DNA of 64,000 bases, from NCBI GenBank assembly GCA_035301985.1, contig DATGTE010000030.1, positions 1 to 64,000 on the forward strand, written 5' to 3'. The stretch is from DASUXY01 sp035301985 (lineage in GTDB: Bacteria > Bacillota > Bacilli > Bacillales > Amphibacillaceae). This document shows positions 26,716 to 36,146 of this stretch, piece by piece. The position numbers and the translations under genes were made by a program. The notes under the pieces are model-generated. The model made no database searches, was not told the DNA's origin, and saw only the letters and a list, made by a program, of their open reading frames with translations. The stretch's first letter is position 1. Each line of letters starts with the position of its first letter.

Positions 26716-27910
26716 GATACAGTCCTCCTAAGTTTTCTTTGACCGTTTCAACATCTTTATCACCACGTCCGCTTAAGCAAATGACAATCGATTGTGAGGA
26801 TGTCATTTGTTTGGCAAGTTTGCGGGCATAAGCAATTGCATGTGCGCTTTCTAAAGCCGGGATAATTCCCTCAGTTTCGGATAGTTGTGTGAAAGCTGTC
26901 AATGCTTCTTCATCAGTGACGGAAACATACGTCGCACGATGCGAATCATGTAAATAACTATGTTCGGGTCCAACGCCAGGATAGTCAAGCCCAGCGGAAA
27001 TCGATGTTGCCTCTTTAATTTGTCCATGCTGATCTTGTAACAGATGAGTCATTGTGCCATGAAGGACACCGATTTTTCCCGTGGTTAAAGTTGCGGCATG
27101 TTGTCCGGTGGAGATCCCTTTTCCGCCTGCTTCGACTCCATAAAGCTTGACTTCAGAATGTTGGATAAATGGATAAAACATACCAACGGCGTTACTGCCA
27201 CCACCGACGGAGGCAACGACAGCATCAGGTAATGTTTGTCGTTCTTTCATGAATTGCTCTTTTGTTTCTCGTCCGATGATGGATTGGAAGTTGCGAACGA
27301 TTTTTGGGAAAGGATGTGGACCTACGACAGATCCTAAAATATAATGTGTATCATTGACGTGACTTACCCAATATCTCAATGCTTCATTTACTGCATCTTT
27401 TAATGTACCGCTTCCTTGAGAAACGCTTTTTACTTCAGCCCCGAGAAGTTCCATGCGGAAAACATTTAAAGGCTGGCGTTGGATGTCTTCTTTCCCCATG
27501 AAAATAACGCAATCCAAGTCGAGAAGGGCACAGACTGTAGCTGTAGCTACTCCGTGTTGACCAGCTCCTGTTTCCGCGACGATTTTTCGCTTTCCCATTC
27601 GTACAGCTAACAGTGCTTGACCCATTGTATTATTAATTTTATGAGCCCCGGTATGGTTTAAATCTTCACGTTTCAAAAAAATAGATGGTCCACCGAATGA
27701 AGCGGACAAATTTTTCGCTTCGTATAAAGGCGTCCTGCGACCAACATATTGTTCAAGATAATCATTTAACTCTTTCGTAAATAAGTCATCGTTTATAGCC
27801 TCGTCATAGGTTTTTTCTAATTCGATTAAGGCTGGCATAAGTAGTTCAGGAACAAATTGTCCGCCAAATGTGCCGTATCTTCCATTAGAATGAGGCATTG
27901 TGTAAGTCAT
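26708..27910 (-). CDS. trpB: Tryptophan synthase beta chain
   Basis: 400 residues from ATG 27910 (AAAGGATGA upstream). PLP lysine in HTGAHKINN; the phosphate-binding loop GGGSNAVG is present. It converts indole plus serine to tryptophan. It overlaps the 3' end of trpF by 26 bp, a sign of tight coupling. Confidence 0.95.
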   Translation of the reverse strand: MTYTMPHSNGRYGTFGGQFVPELLMPALIELEKTYDEAINDDLFTKELNDYLEQYVGRRTPLYEAKNLSASFGGPSIFLKREDLNHTGAHKINNTMGQALLAVRMGKRKIVAETGAGQHGVATATVCALLDLDCVIFMGKEDIQRQPLNVFRMELLGAEVKSVSQGSGTLKDAVNEALRYWVSHVNDTHYILGSVVGPHPFPKIVRNFQSIIGRETKEQFMKERQTLPDAVVASVGGGSNAVGMFYPFIQHSEVKLYGVEAGGKGISTGQHAATLTTGKIGVLHGTMTHLLQDQHGQIKEATSISAGLDYPGVGPEHSYLHDSHRATYVSVTDEEALTAFTQLSETEGIIPALESAHAIAYARKLAKQMTSSQSIVICLSGRGDKDVETVKENLGGLYHG

Positions 27911-28526
27911 GAAAATCATCCTTTCGTTTGTTTTTAGCGTTTATAATAAAAGTTCTTATTTTAAAAGCGTCCTTTTTTCCGTCTGTTTCTACACCACTCG
28001 AGACGTCTACTCCATGCGGGCGAACCGTTTCTATAGCTATTTGAACATTTTTAGGTGTTAATCCGCCTGCAAGGATGATTCGTTTATCATGAAGGTTCAA
28101 TTCTTCAATCATCTTCCAGTTGAATGTTGTACCATTTCCCCCTCGGTATGGACCGTTCGGACTGTCGAGTAAATAGTATTCACATGGATAATCCTCGATG
28201 TTTACGAGCGCTTCCTTTGTAGCAGGAAACGCTTTAATCACGGGAAGCGATAAGCTGTTAGCAAAAGCGGGTGATTCATCTCCGTGTAGTTGAATGAAAT
28301 CAAGGCGTGTCTTTTCAGCAATGTGTTCGATTCGATCTTTTGTTTCATTGACAAAAACTCCGACTTTTTTAATGGATGGGGGAAGGGAAGCAGTGATTGT
28401 CGCTGCCTCTTCGGGAGTAACTTGACGCGTACTTGTCGCAAAGACGAATCCGATTAAATCCGCCCCGTTTTGGATCGCTGTATGGGCGCTTTTTTTTGTC
28501 GAAATCCCACATATTTTAACGAGCAT
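27885..28526 (-). CDS. trpF: Phosphoribosylanthranilate isomerase
   Basis: 213 residues from ATG 28526. LVKICGISTKKSA is the classic start; QLHGDES and LAGGLTPKNV, then GVDVSSGVE, are the barrel motifs. The catalytic Cys (KICG) and Asp (GVDVSSG) are present. It overlaps trpC by 11 bp. The open frame upstream to 28655 lies inside trpC and is not part of the gene. Confidence 0.95.
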   Translation of the reverse strand: MLVKICGISTKKSAHTAIQNGADLIGFVFATSTRQVTPEEAATITASLPPSIKKVGVFVNETKDRIEHIAEKTRLDFIQLHGDESPAFANSLSLPVIKAFPATKEALVNIEDYPCEYYLLDSPNGPYRGGNGTTFNWKMIEELNLHDKRIILAGGLTPKNVQIAIETVRPHGVDVSSGVETDGKKDAFKIRTFIINAKNKRKDDFHDLHNASF

Positions 28527-29313
28527 GTATGTTTCTCTCCTTGTGAATGGGCACACGAAGCTCGGTGATCGTTTGTTGTAAGTCGTGCGAACGCATGAGC
28601 GTTTCGCCGACGAGAATGGCATGTGCCCCGTATTTTTCAACTTGTTGCACATCATCTCTCGTTTTTAGTCCACTTTCACTGACGATAATTGCCTCCGACT
28701 TTGTCGCTAAAGTAGCAAGCTTTGTAGTGGTTGCAAGATCGACAGTAAATGTCTCAAGATTGCGATTATTTATGCCGATGATTGGGACGTTTAAGTCTAA
28801 AACAAAGTTCATTTCTTCTTTATCGTGCACTTCACAAAGCACTTCTAACCCTTTACTGGATGCATACTGGTATAATTCAATGAATTCCTTTTTTGATAAT
28901 GCGGCAGCAATTAATAAAATAATGGTTGCTCCCGCTGCGTGTGCTTGATCAATTTGGATCGGGTCGATGATAAAATCTTTACATAATATGGGTAAATCGA
29001 CGGCTTTACGAACAGCTACTAAATCCGCCATTGATCCTTTGAAAAAGGTCTTGTCAGTTAAAACGGAAAGCGCATTTGCTCCTAGCGCTTCATACTGCTT
29101 TGCTTGTTCAACGGGATCGACAGTTGCGTTGATGATCCCTTTGGAAGGAGAAGCCCGCTTCATTTCAGCAATGATATTCATCGATTGAGAATTTCGAAAT
29201 GTATCCGTAATTTTGGGAACATGTTTGTTCGTTTCGACGGATTGAAAATGGTGTTCATTGAGCTGAGCGACTTCTCGTCTTTTTTCGTTTAAAATGTCTT
29301 GTAAAATCGTCAT
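28516..29313 (-). CDS. trpC: Indole-3-glycerol phosphate synthase
   Basis: 265 residues. IIAEMKRASPSKG (catalytic Lys), LCKDFIIDPIQI, GINNRNLETF and VSESGLKT are the family motifs. It overlaps trpD by 4 bp (ATGA type). Confidence 0.95.
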   Translation of the reverse strand: MTILQDILNEKRREVAQLNEHHFQSVETNKHVPKITDTFRNSQSMNIIAEMKRASPSKGIINATVDPVEQAKQYEALGANALSVLTDKTFFKGSMADLVAVRKAVDLPILCKDFIIDPIQIDQAHAAGATIILLIAAALSKKEFIELYQYASSKGLEVLCEVHDKEEMNFVLDLNVPIIGINNRNLETFTVDLATTTKLATLATKSEAIIVSESGLKTRDDVQQVEKYGAHAILVGETLMRSHDLQQTITELRVPIHKERNIHAR

Positions 29314-30338
29314 AGGGAAACACCTCGTTTGTATTTTTCACTAAAATGAACTAATGTTTGCAATTTCTCGATTGCAGATCCGCTAGCTATGCTTTCTTTT
29401 GCCATTTCAATACCGTTTCGAATCGTTTGCGCAATACCATTTGCAAATAAACCCATACCTGCATTAAAAAGAACCGTGTCGTAATAAGGTCCTTTTTTTC
29501 CATTTAAGACGTCGAGTAAGATGCGGGCGTTATCTTTTGCGTCTCCGCCTCTAATTGCTTCATTCGGATAGACGGGCAAATGAACATCAGATGGATGAAT
29601 GGTAAACGATGAAATATGTCCGTGATCGAGTAAAATTACATGGTTATCGCCAGCTAAAGAGGCTTCATCCATATAGCCAGCCCCATTGATCACAACAGCT
29701 CGCTTACGACCGAGGTGATGGAGTGATTTGGCGATGATCGGTAGCATGTTTCGTTCGTAAATACCCATCATTTGCGTGTCTAGCTGAATCGGGTTCGTTA
29801 AAGGGCCGATCAAATTGAAAATCGTTGGGATTCCGAGTTCTTTTCTAACTTTCATAATTTGACCGAGTTGACCATGTACAGACGGTGCATATAAGAAAGC
29901 AATCTTGTTTGTAGCTAATATTTCCTCTGTCTTTTCTCTTCCCAAATCGAGTGAGACTCCTAAGTGTTCCAGAACATCTGCACTTCCTGTTTTGCTAGAA
30001 ATTCCACGGTTTCCATGTTTGGCGATGGTTACACCAGCTCCTGCGATAACAAAAGCCGATGTCGTACTAATATTAAAGCTGTGGGAGCTGTCTCCTCCTG
30101 TTCCGCAATTATCCATCACATGTTGAATATCATTCGTCGCTTGAGTTGATTCACTGCGAATATAGTCAGCTAATGCAGCAATTTCGATCGGTGTTTCTCC
30201 CTTTTTGCGAAGAGCGATTAAAAATGCGGCGATTTCACTATCTGAGATCATTTCGTTCAAACATTTGTGAATTACTTTTTGAATTTCTTCACGGGTTAGG
30301 TCTTCATGATTCATTAATTTTTCAAGATATGTTTTCAT
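29310..30338 (-). CDS. trpD: Anthranilate phosphoribosyltransferase
   Basis: 342 residues. DNCGTGGDSSHSFNIST is the PRPP loop; KHGNRGISSKTGSADVLE is the anthranilate site. It overlaps trpE by 4 bp. Confidence 0.95.
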   Translation of the reverse strand: MKTYLEKLMNHEDLTREEIQKVIHKCLNEMISDSEIAAFLIALRKKGETPIEIAALADYIRSESTQATNDIQHVMDNCGTGGDSSHSFNISTTSAFVIAGAGVTIAKHGNRGISSKTGSADVLEHLGVSLDLGREKTEEILATNKIAFLYAPSVHGQLGQIMKVRKELGIPTIFNLIGPLTNPIQLDTQMMGIYERNMLPIIAKSLHHLGRKRAVVINGAGYMDEASLAGDNHVILLDHGHISSFTIHPSDVHLPVYPNEAIRGGDAKDNARILLDVLNGKKGPYYDTVLFNAGMGLFANGIAQTIRNGIEMAKESIASGSAIEKLQTLVHFSEKYKRGVSL

Positions 30339-31777
30339 CGTGTTATAGGCTCCTTTCGAAATAGATGATCACTCGCAAGTTTATAGGCGGATACGTTCAT
30401 TAATGATTTTGCTTTATGCAATGTTTCTTGATATTCTTTTTCGGGGATTGAGTCGTTCACGATACCGGCACCGGTTTGGAGAAATGCTTTTCCATCTTTA
30501 ATGATGAGCGAACGAATGGCCAACGCCATATTTAAATCACCATTGAAATTAAGATAGCCAATTCCACCCCCATACAGACCACGCGTTTTTTCCTCTAACT
30601 GTTGAATCATTTCCATCGCACGTAATTTTGGATACCCCGAAACGGTTCCAGCAGGTAAGCAAATTCGTAGTGCATCAAGACTCGTTTTATCCGTCGCCAA
30701 TGTGCCATGCACCTCTGATACAATGTGCATAACGTGCTCATATTTTTCAACTTGGCGGTGGACGGGAACGGTAATACTCTTTGATTTGCAAACGTGTTGT
30801 AAATCAGATTTGCTCAGTTCGACGAGCATGTCGTGTTCAGCAATTTCTTTTTGGTCAGTTAGTAGCTTTTGAATATTTTGCTCATCTTTGGAGTCAGTGG
30901 TTCCCCGAGGATGTGTGCCTGCAATCGGATTGAGTTCGACATGATTTCCTTGAACTCGGAGTAAACTTTCCGGTGAAGCACCTAAGACGACATATTTTTC
31001 AAAATCGATGTAAAACATGTATGGTGATGGATTTACTTTTCGTAGTTTCCGATAAAAAGTAAAAGGATGTTCTTGAAAAGCCGCCTTCATCCGCTGTGAG
31101 AGAACAACTTGTTGAGTCTCTTCTGTTTGCATCCGTTGTTGTGCAGTGATCACTTTCTTCATAAATTGGTGTTGATTCATTTCTGGTTTGAACTGCACGG
31201 TCACATCTTTTGTAATTGGCTCATGTATGGACGTTGTAACCGATTGTGTATATTCCTTGATCCTTTCATCGAGAACGGATTCCGGATCATTGTTTCGATT
31301 CAAGGCGACGACATAGACCATTTCTTCTTGATGATCGAAGACGATGACCGACTGATAACATAAAACGTGCATATGTGGCATATTCAAGTCATCAGGAAGA
31401 TTTCGAATGTTACGTAGATGTTTGGTTACGGCGACATCATAACCAATGTAGCCGACAGCTCCTCCATAAAAAGGAAAAGGGAGATCAACCTTGATGTTTG
31501 GAACGTATTGTTTAAGGACATCTAAAGGGCAACCATGGACGACCTTTTTTGTTTGTTTGTCGTAATCGATAATCGTCGTTGACTGTCCCTTACTGATGAT
31601 TTCACCGTAAGGGTTTGATCCGATAAAGGAATAGCGCCCTTTTTGTTCATGACGATATGAACTTTCTAATAGAAACTTTTTATTACCCTTAAGTGCTTGA
31701 AAGATGCCAATCGGTGTTAATGTATCCGCATTTTGTTTCATTACTTTGTAAGGAATTGTGCCGTTTGGTTTCGACAT
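30335..31777 (-). CDS. trpE: Anthranilate synthase component I
   Basis: 480 residues from ATG 31777 (AAAGGAGG upstream). The N-domain contains LLESSYRHEQKGRYSFIG (tryptophan feedback site, LLESS). The C-domain motifs are NPSPYMFYI, GASPESLLRV, PIAGTHPRG and CLPAGTVSGYPKLRAME. There is no trpG in the operon; as in B. subtilis the glutamine amidotransferase is probably a shared PabA encoded elsewhere. Expression is controlled by the tandem T-boxes. Confidence 0.95.
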   Translation of the reverse strand: MSKPNGTIPYKVMKQNADTLTPIGIFQALKGNKKFLLESSYRHEQKGRYSFIGSNPYGEIISKGQSTTIIDYDKQTKKVVHGCPLDVLKQYVPNIKVDLPFPFYGGAVGYIGYDVAVTKHLRNIRNLPDDLNMPHMHVLCYQSVIVFDHQEEMVYVVALNRNNDPESVLDERIKEYTQSVTTSIHEPITKDVTVQFKPEMNQHQFMKKVITAQQRMQTEETQQVVLSQRMKAAFQEHPFTFYRKLRKVNPSPYMFYIDFEKYVVLGASPESLLRVQGNHVELNPIAGTHPRGTTDSKDEQNIQKLLTDQKEIAEHDMLVELSKSDLQHVCKSKSITVPVHRQVEKYEHVMHIVSEVHGTLATDKTSLDALRICLPAGTVSGYPKLRAMEMIQQLEEKTRGLYGGGIGYLNFNGDLNMALAIRSLIIKDGKAFLQTGAGIVNDSIPEKEYQETLHKAKSLMNVSAYKLASDHLFRKEPITR

Positions 31778-31860
31778 GTTTATTTCCTCCTTTTTAAATT
31801 CCTTTAACATTATTATTTTTGAAAAGGATGAAGTACGGAATAAGAGAGTGCTTCATTCCC

Positions 31861-32205
31861 ATAAAAAAAACCTCTATACACACTAAAAATGGTGTATAGA
31901 GGGCGAGAGCGACCGCGGTGCCACCTCTGTTGAAAAGCAATGAGATCGTCTTTTCATCTTATTCAGATACGGGATTCATTTTTCCGGAAGGGTGTTGTAT
32001 CATCCGTATACGTCGATTGAATCCGATATCCTATCCGTATAACGTCGGAATAACGTGTTTCCCTACTGGGCTGTTGTTCAGGAAACCTCTCGCAAGTCCA
32101 TTCGGCATTTCCAATCGCACTGGATCGCACCGCCTCCAGCTCTCTGAAAACGATATGAAAGATGCGTACTCTTCTTGCTCATTGATTTGGATATGTGGCT
32201 TATTG
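31861..32205 (-). promoter_or_regulatory. T-box riboswitch 2 (tRNA-Trp), proximal to trpE
   Basis: Minus strand: stem I with AGAGAGCTGG, a specifier region GAATGGACTTGCGAG (UGG codon), and the T-box AGGTGGCACCGCGG (31913-31926). A terminator follows, with arms CCTCTATACAC (31871-31881) and GTGTATAGAGG (31892-31902) plus an eight-U tract. Uncharged tRNA-Trp would favour the antiterminator. Confidence 0.9.
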
Positions 32206-32220
32206 TCATGATCCGTTTTT

Positions 32221-32519
32221 ATAAAAAATAAACGGGTTCTCATCCTAAAAGGACGAGGAACCCGTGGTACCACCTTTATTAACTGAATCACTCAGTTCAC
32301 TTTAATCTTGTGAAGAACAATTCTTCACAAATGTCTCCGATAACGTTGAGACTCGTTCGCCCATACCTACTAGAACGAGAGTTGAGTTCGTTTGGTTTGG
32401 AAGCTCAGAAGCCCATTCAACTATTGAATCACACTGGTTTTCACCAACCACCAGCTCTCTTAAGTGATCAGATAGCCTACTCATCTCCATCATCGCTGTT
32501 TTTTATCAATTGTGTTGTT
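32221..32519 (-). promoter_or_regulatory. T-box riboswitch 1 (tRNA-Trp), distal
   Basis: Minus strand: AGAGAGCTGGTGGTTGGTG stem-I motif, specifier region GAATGGGCTTCTGAGC (UGG), T-box AGGTGGTACCACGG (32262-32275), and a terminator stem ACGGGTTC...GAACCCGT with U-run (32222-32266). It is complete in itself and lies directly before T-box 2. Confidence 0.92.
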
Positions 32520-32523
32520 TTTA

Positions 32524-32552
32524 ATCATAGCTAAACAAAATTACAATGTCAA
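32524..32552 (-). promoter_or_regulatory. SigA promoter of the trp operon
   Basis: Minus strand: TTGACA (32547-32552), 17-bp spacer, TATGAT (32524-32529), just ahead of T-box 1. Confidence 0.85.
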
Positions 32553-32578
32553 GACTCATTTTAAAATAAAATGTTCGC

Positions 32579-33244
32579 CTATTTACTTACCACCTCTTTT
32601 GTTTTGAAAAAATCCCCTTTTGCCCATTTTACCGTCACATATACAAAAGGTGTATCGGCTAAAGCAAAGATCAATTTCATGACGTATTGTGTTCCCATCA
32701 TGATAAGAAGAACACGTAAAGGGACCGTACCTAAAAAAGCGATTGACATAAAGACGACACTATCAATGATTTGGCTCGTCATCGTACTGACGTTATTTCG
32801 TAACCATAGATGTTTTCCGTTCGTTTTTTGTTTGATTTTGTGAAACAAATGGACATCGACCGTTTGACTGACGTAATAGGAAGCGATGGAAGCGATGGCG
32901 ATTCGAGGGACGCCACCGATGACTTGAGCATATTCATCGAACAGCTCATATACAGGAGCTGCGGGAATATATGTCGATAATTGTAGAACGACGGTTGCAA
33001 AGATATTGGCGATTAAGCCACCTAAAATGACTTGTTTAGAAATTTGTTTTCCCCAAACTTCGGTAATCGTATCTGTCATTAAAAAAGTAATCGGATAAAC
33101 GATGATTCCCATCGGGGCATAAATGCCAAACACATCGATTACTTTTGTTGCCATAATGTTAGCGACTAAAACTCCTGTCGTAAAGATGATCGCTAAAATA
33201 AGTAACTTACCTGGTTCATGAATGGATTTTTTTTGAACCATCAT
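32579..33244 (-). CDS. Queuosine precursor transporter (YhhQ/VUT family)
   Basis: 221 residues, about six TM helices. Family features include VLVANIMATKVIDVFG, MTDTITEVWGK and NNVSTMTSQIIDSVVF. Imports preQ0/preQ1-type queuosine precursors. It overlaps queC by 4 bp and shares the preQ1 riboswitch, which supports the substrate. Confidence 0.9.
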   Translation of the reverse strand: MMVQKKSIHEPGKLLILAIIFTTGVLVANIMATKVIDVFGIYAPMGIIVYPITFLMTDTITEVWGKQISKQVILGGLIANIFATVVLQLSTYIPAAPVYELFDEYAQVIGGVPRIAIASIASYYVSQTVDVHLFHKIKQKTNGKHLWLRNNVSTMTSQIIDSVVFMSIAFLGTVPLRVLLIMMGTQYVMKLIFALADTPFVYVTVKWAKGDFFKTKEVVSK

Positions 33245-33882
33245 CCATCTCGCTCCTGCAAATAAGCTTGTAAACTATCATTTCTTAGTTGGCAGGACGG
33301 ACATGTGCCACAACCTTTGCCAATCACACCGTTGTAGCAAGTCAATGTTTGTTCGCGAATATAGTCAAAGGATCCTAAATGGTCGGATAACTCCCAGACT
33401 TGTTTTTTATCAAGCCACATTAACGGTGTAATCAGTTCAAAGTTATAATCCATGGCAAGATTAAGCGTTACGTTTAACGATTTGATAAAGTCATTGCGAC
33501 AATCCGGATAGCCGGAAAAATCCGTCTCACTCACTCCGATGATTACATCATGCATCCCTCTTGCTTTTGCAACGATAGCGGCAAAGGAAATGAACAAAAG
33601 ATTTCTACCTTCTACATACGTATTTGGCATCTTTTCTCCTTGTTTGATTTGTATATCTTTCGTCAATGCATTGGTTGTCATTTGACTTAACAAACTCATA
33701 TCTAAAACACTGTTTTTTACGTCGAAATCTTTCGCAATGTGTTGTGCGATTTCTACCTCTTTATGATGTCTTTGACCGTAATCGAATGTAATGGTTTCGA
33801 CATGGTCGTATTTTTGTAATGCCCAAGTGAGGCACGTCGTAGAGTCTTGTCCTCCACTGAAGACAACGAGAGCTTTTTTCAT
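33241..33882 (-). CDS. queC: 7-cyano-7-deazaguanine synthase
   Basis: 213 residues from ATG 33882, with AGGAG about 8 bp upstream; ATG 33885 and GTG 33891 are alternatives. The PP-loop SGGQDST binds ATP, and the C-terminal zinc cysteines lie in CYNGVIGKGCGTCPSC. Makes preQ0 in queuosine biosynthesis. queD, queE and queF are not adjacent, unlike the B. subtilis queCDEF operon. Confidence 0.95.
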   Translation of the reverse strand: MKKALVVFSGGQDSTTCLTWALQKYDHVETITFDYGQRHHKEVEIAQHIAKDFDVKNSVLDMSLLSQMTTNALTKDIQIKQGEKMPNTYVEGRNLLFISFAAIVAKARGMHDVIIGVSETDFSGYPDCRNDFIKSLNVTLNLAMDYNFELITPLMWLDKKQVWELSDHLGSFDYIREQTLTCYNGVIGKGCGTCPSCQLRNDSLQAYLQERDG

Positions 33883-33887
33883 CATGA

Positions 33888-33936
33888 CCACTCCTAGTTT
33901 TTATTTATGATCCGGAGGAGGTTTGCGAACTCCGGA
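33888..33936 (-). promoter_or_regulatory. preQ1-I riboswitch before queC
   Basis: Minus strand: P1 stem CCGGAG / CTCCGG (33930-33935 and 33912-33917) with the 12-nt loop TTCGCAAACCTC. The A-rich tail ATAAATAAAAACTAGGAG runs into the Shine-Dalgarno sequence. This is the H-type pseudoknot layout of class I. Because the tail includes the SD, control is probably translational. No separate terminator is seen. Confidence 0.8.
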
Positions 33937-34327
33937 AAGTAAACTCCATCTCCTATGTTAACTTTCTTTTAGCTTCATCGCTAGTACTAGAAAAGAAATG
34001 ATGATACATAAAGAGGGGCACGTTAAACGTTTCTTTAATTAACAGACTGTTCATAATTCGAAAGGATGCACTTAGTGATTTGCTAAAACAAACGAAAGGA
34101 TTCATATTTTAGTCATATTTTAACCGATATGTATAGGTATTTACTCCTAAAAGCAATCATTTTAATGTCAAGTCCTTAAAAGTCATTTATAATTCAAATA
34201 ACTAATAATATTTTGTCGAATGTTTATCAAAGAACCGATAAATTTTGGAAGCATATAAATGTGAATGATTTATATTGCTTATTAAGTTGTGTCGCTTGGT
34301 GAATAAAAAATATAAGGAGAATGAAAA
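33937..34327. other. AT-rich intergenic region
   Basis: Upstream region of both queC and the lipoprotein gene. No gene is recognised. Confidence 0.5.
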
Positions 34328-35704
34328 ATGAAAAGGTGGATCCGATTATTTTTTATCATGTTAGTAAGTGTTATTTTATTGGGGGCTTGTAAAGAAAAGT
34401 CTTCAACATACAAGCAATCTAAACCTGAACTAGAAGCGATGGATCTTTTAGAAGCGATTGAAAAGGAGCATGATGAGATTGAGTCCGTCGAAGTACATTT
34501 CACGAATGTGTTTGATGGGGAGGATGATACGAGTGGAGAAGGAATAGCGAAGTTAGATTTTGAAAATCGTACCGGCTATTTCGAGTCTGAAACACTTGAT
34601 TTAACGATGTATAAAGATGAAGATGGTTTTATAGTATCTAAAGATGAAATGGATTTAACCGGTGAATCAGATGCAGTGATTTACGAAGTAATATTCGATA
34701 ACCAAATGAGTGAATACAAAAATCCTCTTCAATATCTACAGTCATTTGACGAACAATTGTATGAAAAGTTCACTGTCAGTGATGAAGGGGATCAATATGT
34801 GCTCACGTACAATGACCGTGATGAAAATAAGCTACAACTCATTCAAAAGATGATTAAAGAATACAATAAGAGTCTTACTGAGGCAGCTGGAGAACCGATT
34901 CAAAGCGAGGATATTTCGGTTGACCAACTTGATATTGAAGTAGTGATCGATAAAGAGACGAAGCGAATCGACCACTTTAAACAAGATATGAAATATTCAG
35001 AGGTGATGGATGGTGAAACGTATCATCAAGATTCTGAACTCACATATGAATATGTAAATTACAATGATATCGGTACAATTGAAAAACCTGTCGTAACAGA
35101 TGAGGAGAAAGAAGACGACGAGATGACCTTAAGTAAAAAGGAAAAAAAGACGTATGAAGAAGAAGCGGCAGCTTATGTGGATGCCTTGATTCAAGCAACT
35201 GTGTTTCAAGATGAAGATCAATATGTTAAAAAAGCACCTGGGTCTTCAAAAAAAGAAAAGGAAAATGCAGCTGAAGTTCAAAAAACACAATTTAAAGAAA
35301 TCTATCTCCAAAATACAAAACAGAATATGGAAGGGGCCAATGTTACCGAAGAGGATATTCACGATTTAGCTGATGCATTCTTAGGAGCTTTGTCGAAAAC
35401 ATCGTATGAAGTCGTCGATGCAAAAGTCCAATCTGATAAAGAAATTACTGTAACACTTGAGGTTGAAGGAATTGATGAAACAGCGCTTTATTTAGAAACA
35501 TCAGAAGAGCTCCAATCTTTATATGATGAGGGTGAAATAACAGAAGAAGAAATCGATGCTAAAAACATCGAATTATTAGTTAAGAAATATAAAGAGATTG
35601 ATGAATTATCTGATCCAGTTATAGTTGATGTAGATGTGATACGTGAAGCAAATCAATATTTTGTCTTCATGCAAGATCAATATTTGGAAGGTTTTGTAAA
35701 GTGA
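34328..35704 (+). CDS. Secreted lipoprotein (DUF6612/DUF5105-like)
   Basis: 458 residues. Signal peptide with lipobox LLGAC, so Cys21 is lipidated. The N-terminal part looks like a LolA/LppX-type fold (DFENRTGYFES, MTLSK-type strands), and the C-terminal about 170 residues (YVDALIQATVFQDEDQY...) resemble DUF5105 of Bacillus lipoproteins. It is very acidic. Monocistronic with its own terminator; the family assignment is by pattern only. Confidence 0.75.
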   Translation: MKRWIRLFFIMLVSVILLGACKEKSSTYKQSKPELEAMDLLEAIEKEHDEIESVEVHFTNVFDGEDDTSGEGIAKLDFENRTGYFESETLDLTMYKDEDGFIVSKDEMDLTGESDAVIYEVIFDNQMSEYKNPLQYLQSFDEQLYEKFTVSDEGDQYVLTYNDRDENKLQLIQKMIKEYNKSLTEAAGEPIQSEDISVDQLDIEVVIDKETKRIDHFKQDMKYSEVMDGETYHQDSELTYEYVNYNDIGTIEKPVVTDEEKEDDEMTLSKKEKKTYEEEAAAYVDALIQATVFQDEDQYVKKAPGSSKKEKENAAEVQKTQFKEIYLQNTKQNMEGANVTEEDIHDLADAFLGALSKTSYEVVDAKVQSDKEITVTLEVEGIDETALYLETSEELQSLYDEGEITEEEIDAKNIELLVKKYKEIDELSDPVIVDVDVIREANQYFVFMQDQYLEGFVK

Positions 35705-35715
35705 TGAATCAGAAA

Positions 35716-35743
35716 CGGGTAGGAAAGTCCTACCCGACTTTTA
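35716..35743 (+). terminator. Terminator of the lipoprotein gene
   Basis: A 9-bp perfect stem CGGGTAGGA / TCCTACCCG with a 3-nt loop, then ACTTTTATT. Confidence 0.85.
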
Positions 35744-36146
35744 TTGTCTTCTACTAAGATTTTCATGCATCATTATTCGTCGTTACATCAATAAAAAAAT
35801 GTACGGACGTTTTGCAGCATATAGGCACGCTTTTAAAAAATCACTAGGCTGTTGAAGCGATTTATAACGCTAGAAAAACGCTGTCATTTTCTTTTGAAGA
35901 GACTTTTAAGCAAACGAGAATAAATGATCGACTAAAATGTAAGTCATCTAAGCTGAAAATATATAAACAATACACAACGTACAAAAAGGTTCAATAAGAT
36001 AATGCTGAAAGGATTTGGAAGGATCTTTAGAGCTTCACTCATAACTGTTCATTCCTATATCATTGATCTGAAATTTCACTTATTAAATATTTGATTGACG
36101 ACATAGACGATGTTAAGAAGCATAAGAAAGGAGGGATCATCCAACG
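35744..36146. other. Intergenic region, no gene found
   Basis: About 400 bp with many stops in all frames. Nothing is recognised besides the ribosome site for the next gene. Confidence 0.5.

Noticed and set aside
32310..32534. Plus-strand frames in the trp leader
   Set aside because: These are shadows of the T-box RNA, which is clearly structured on the minus strand.
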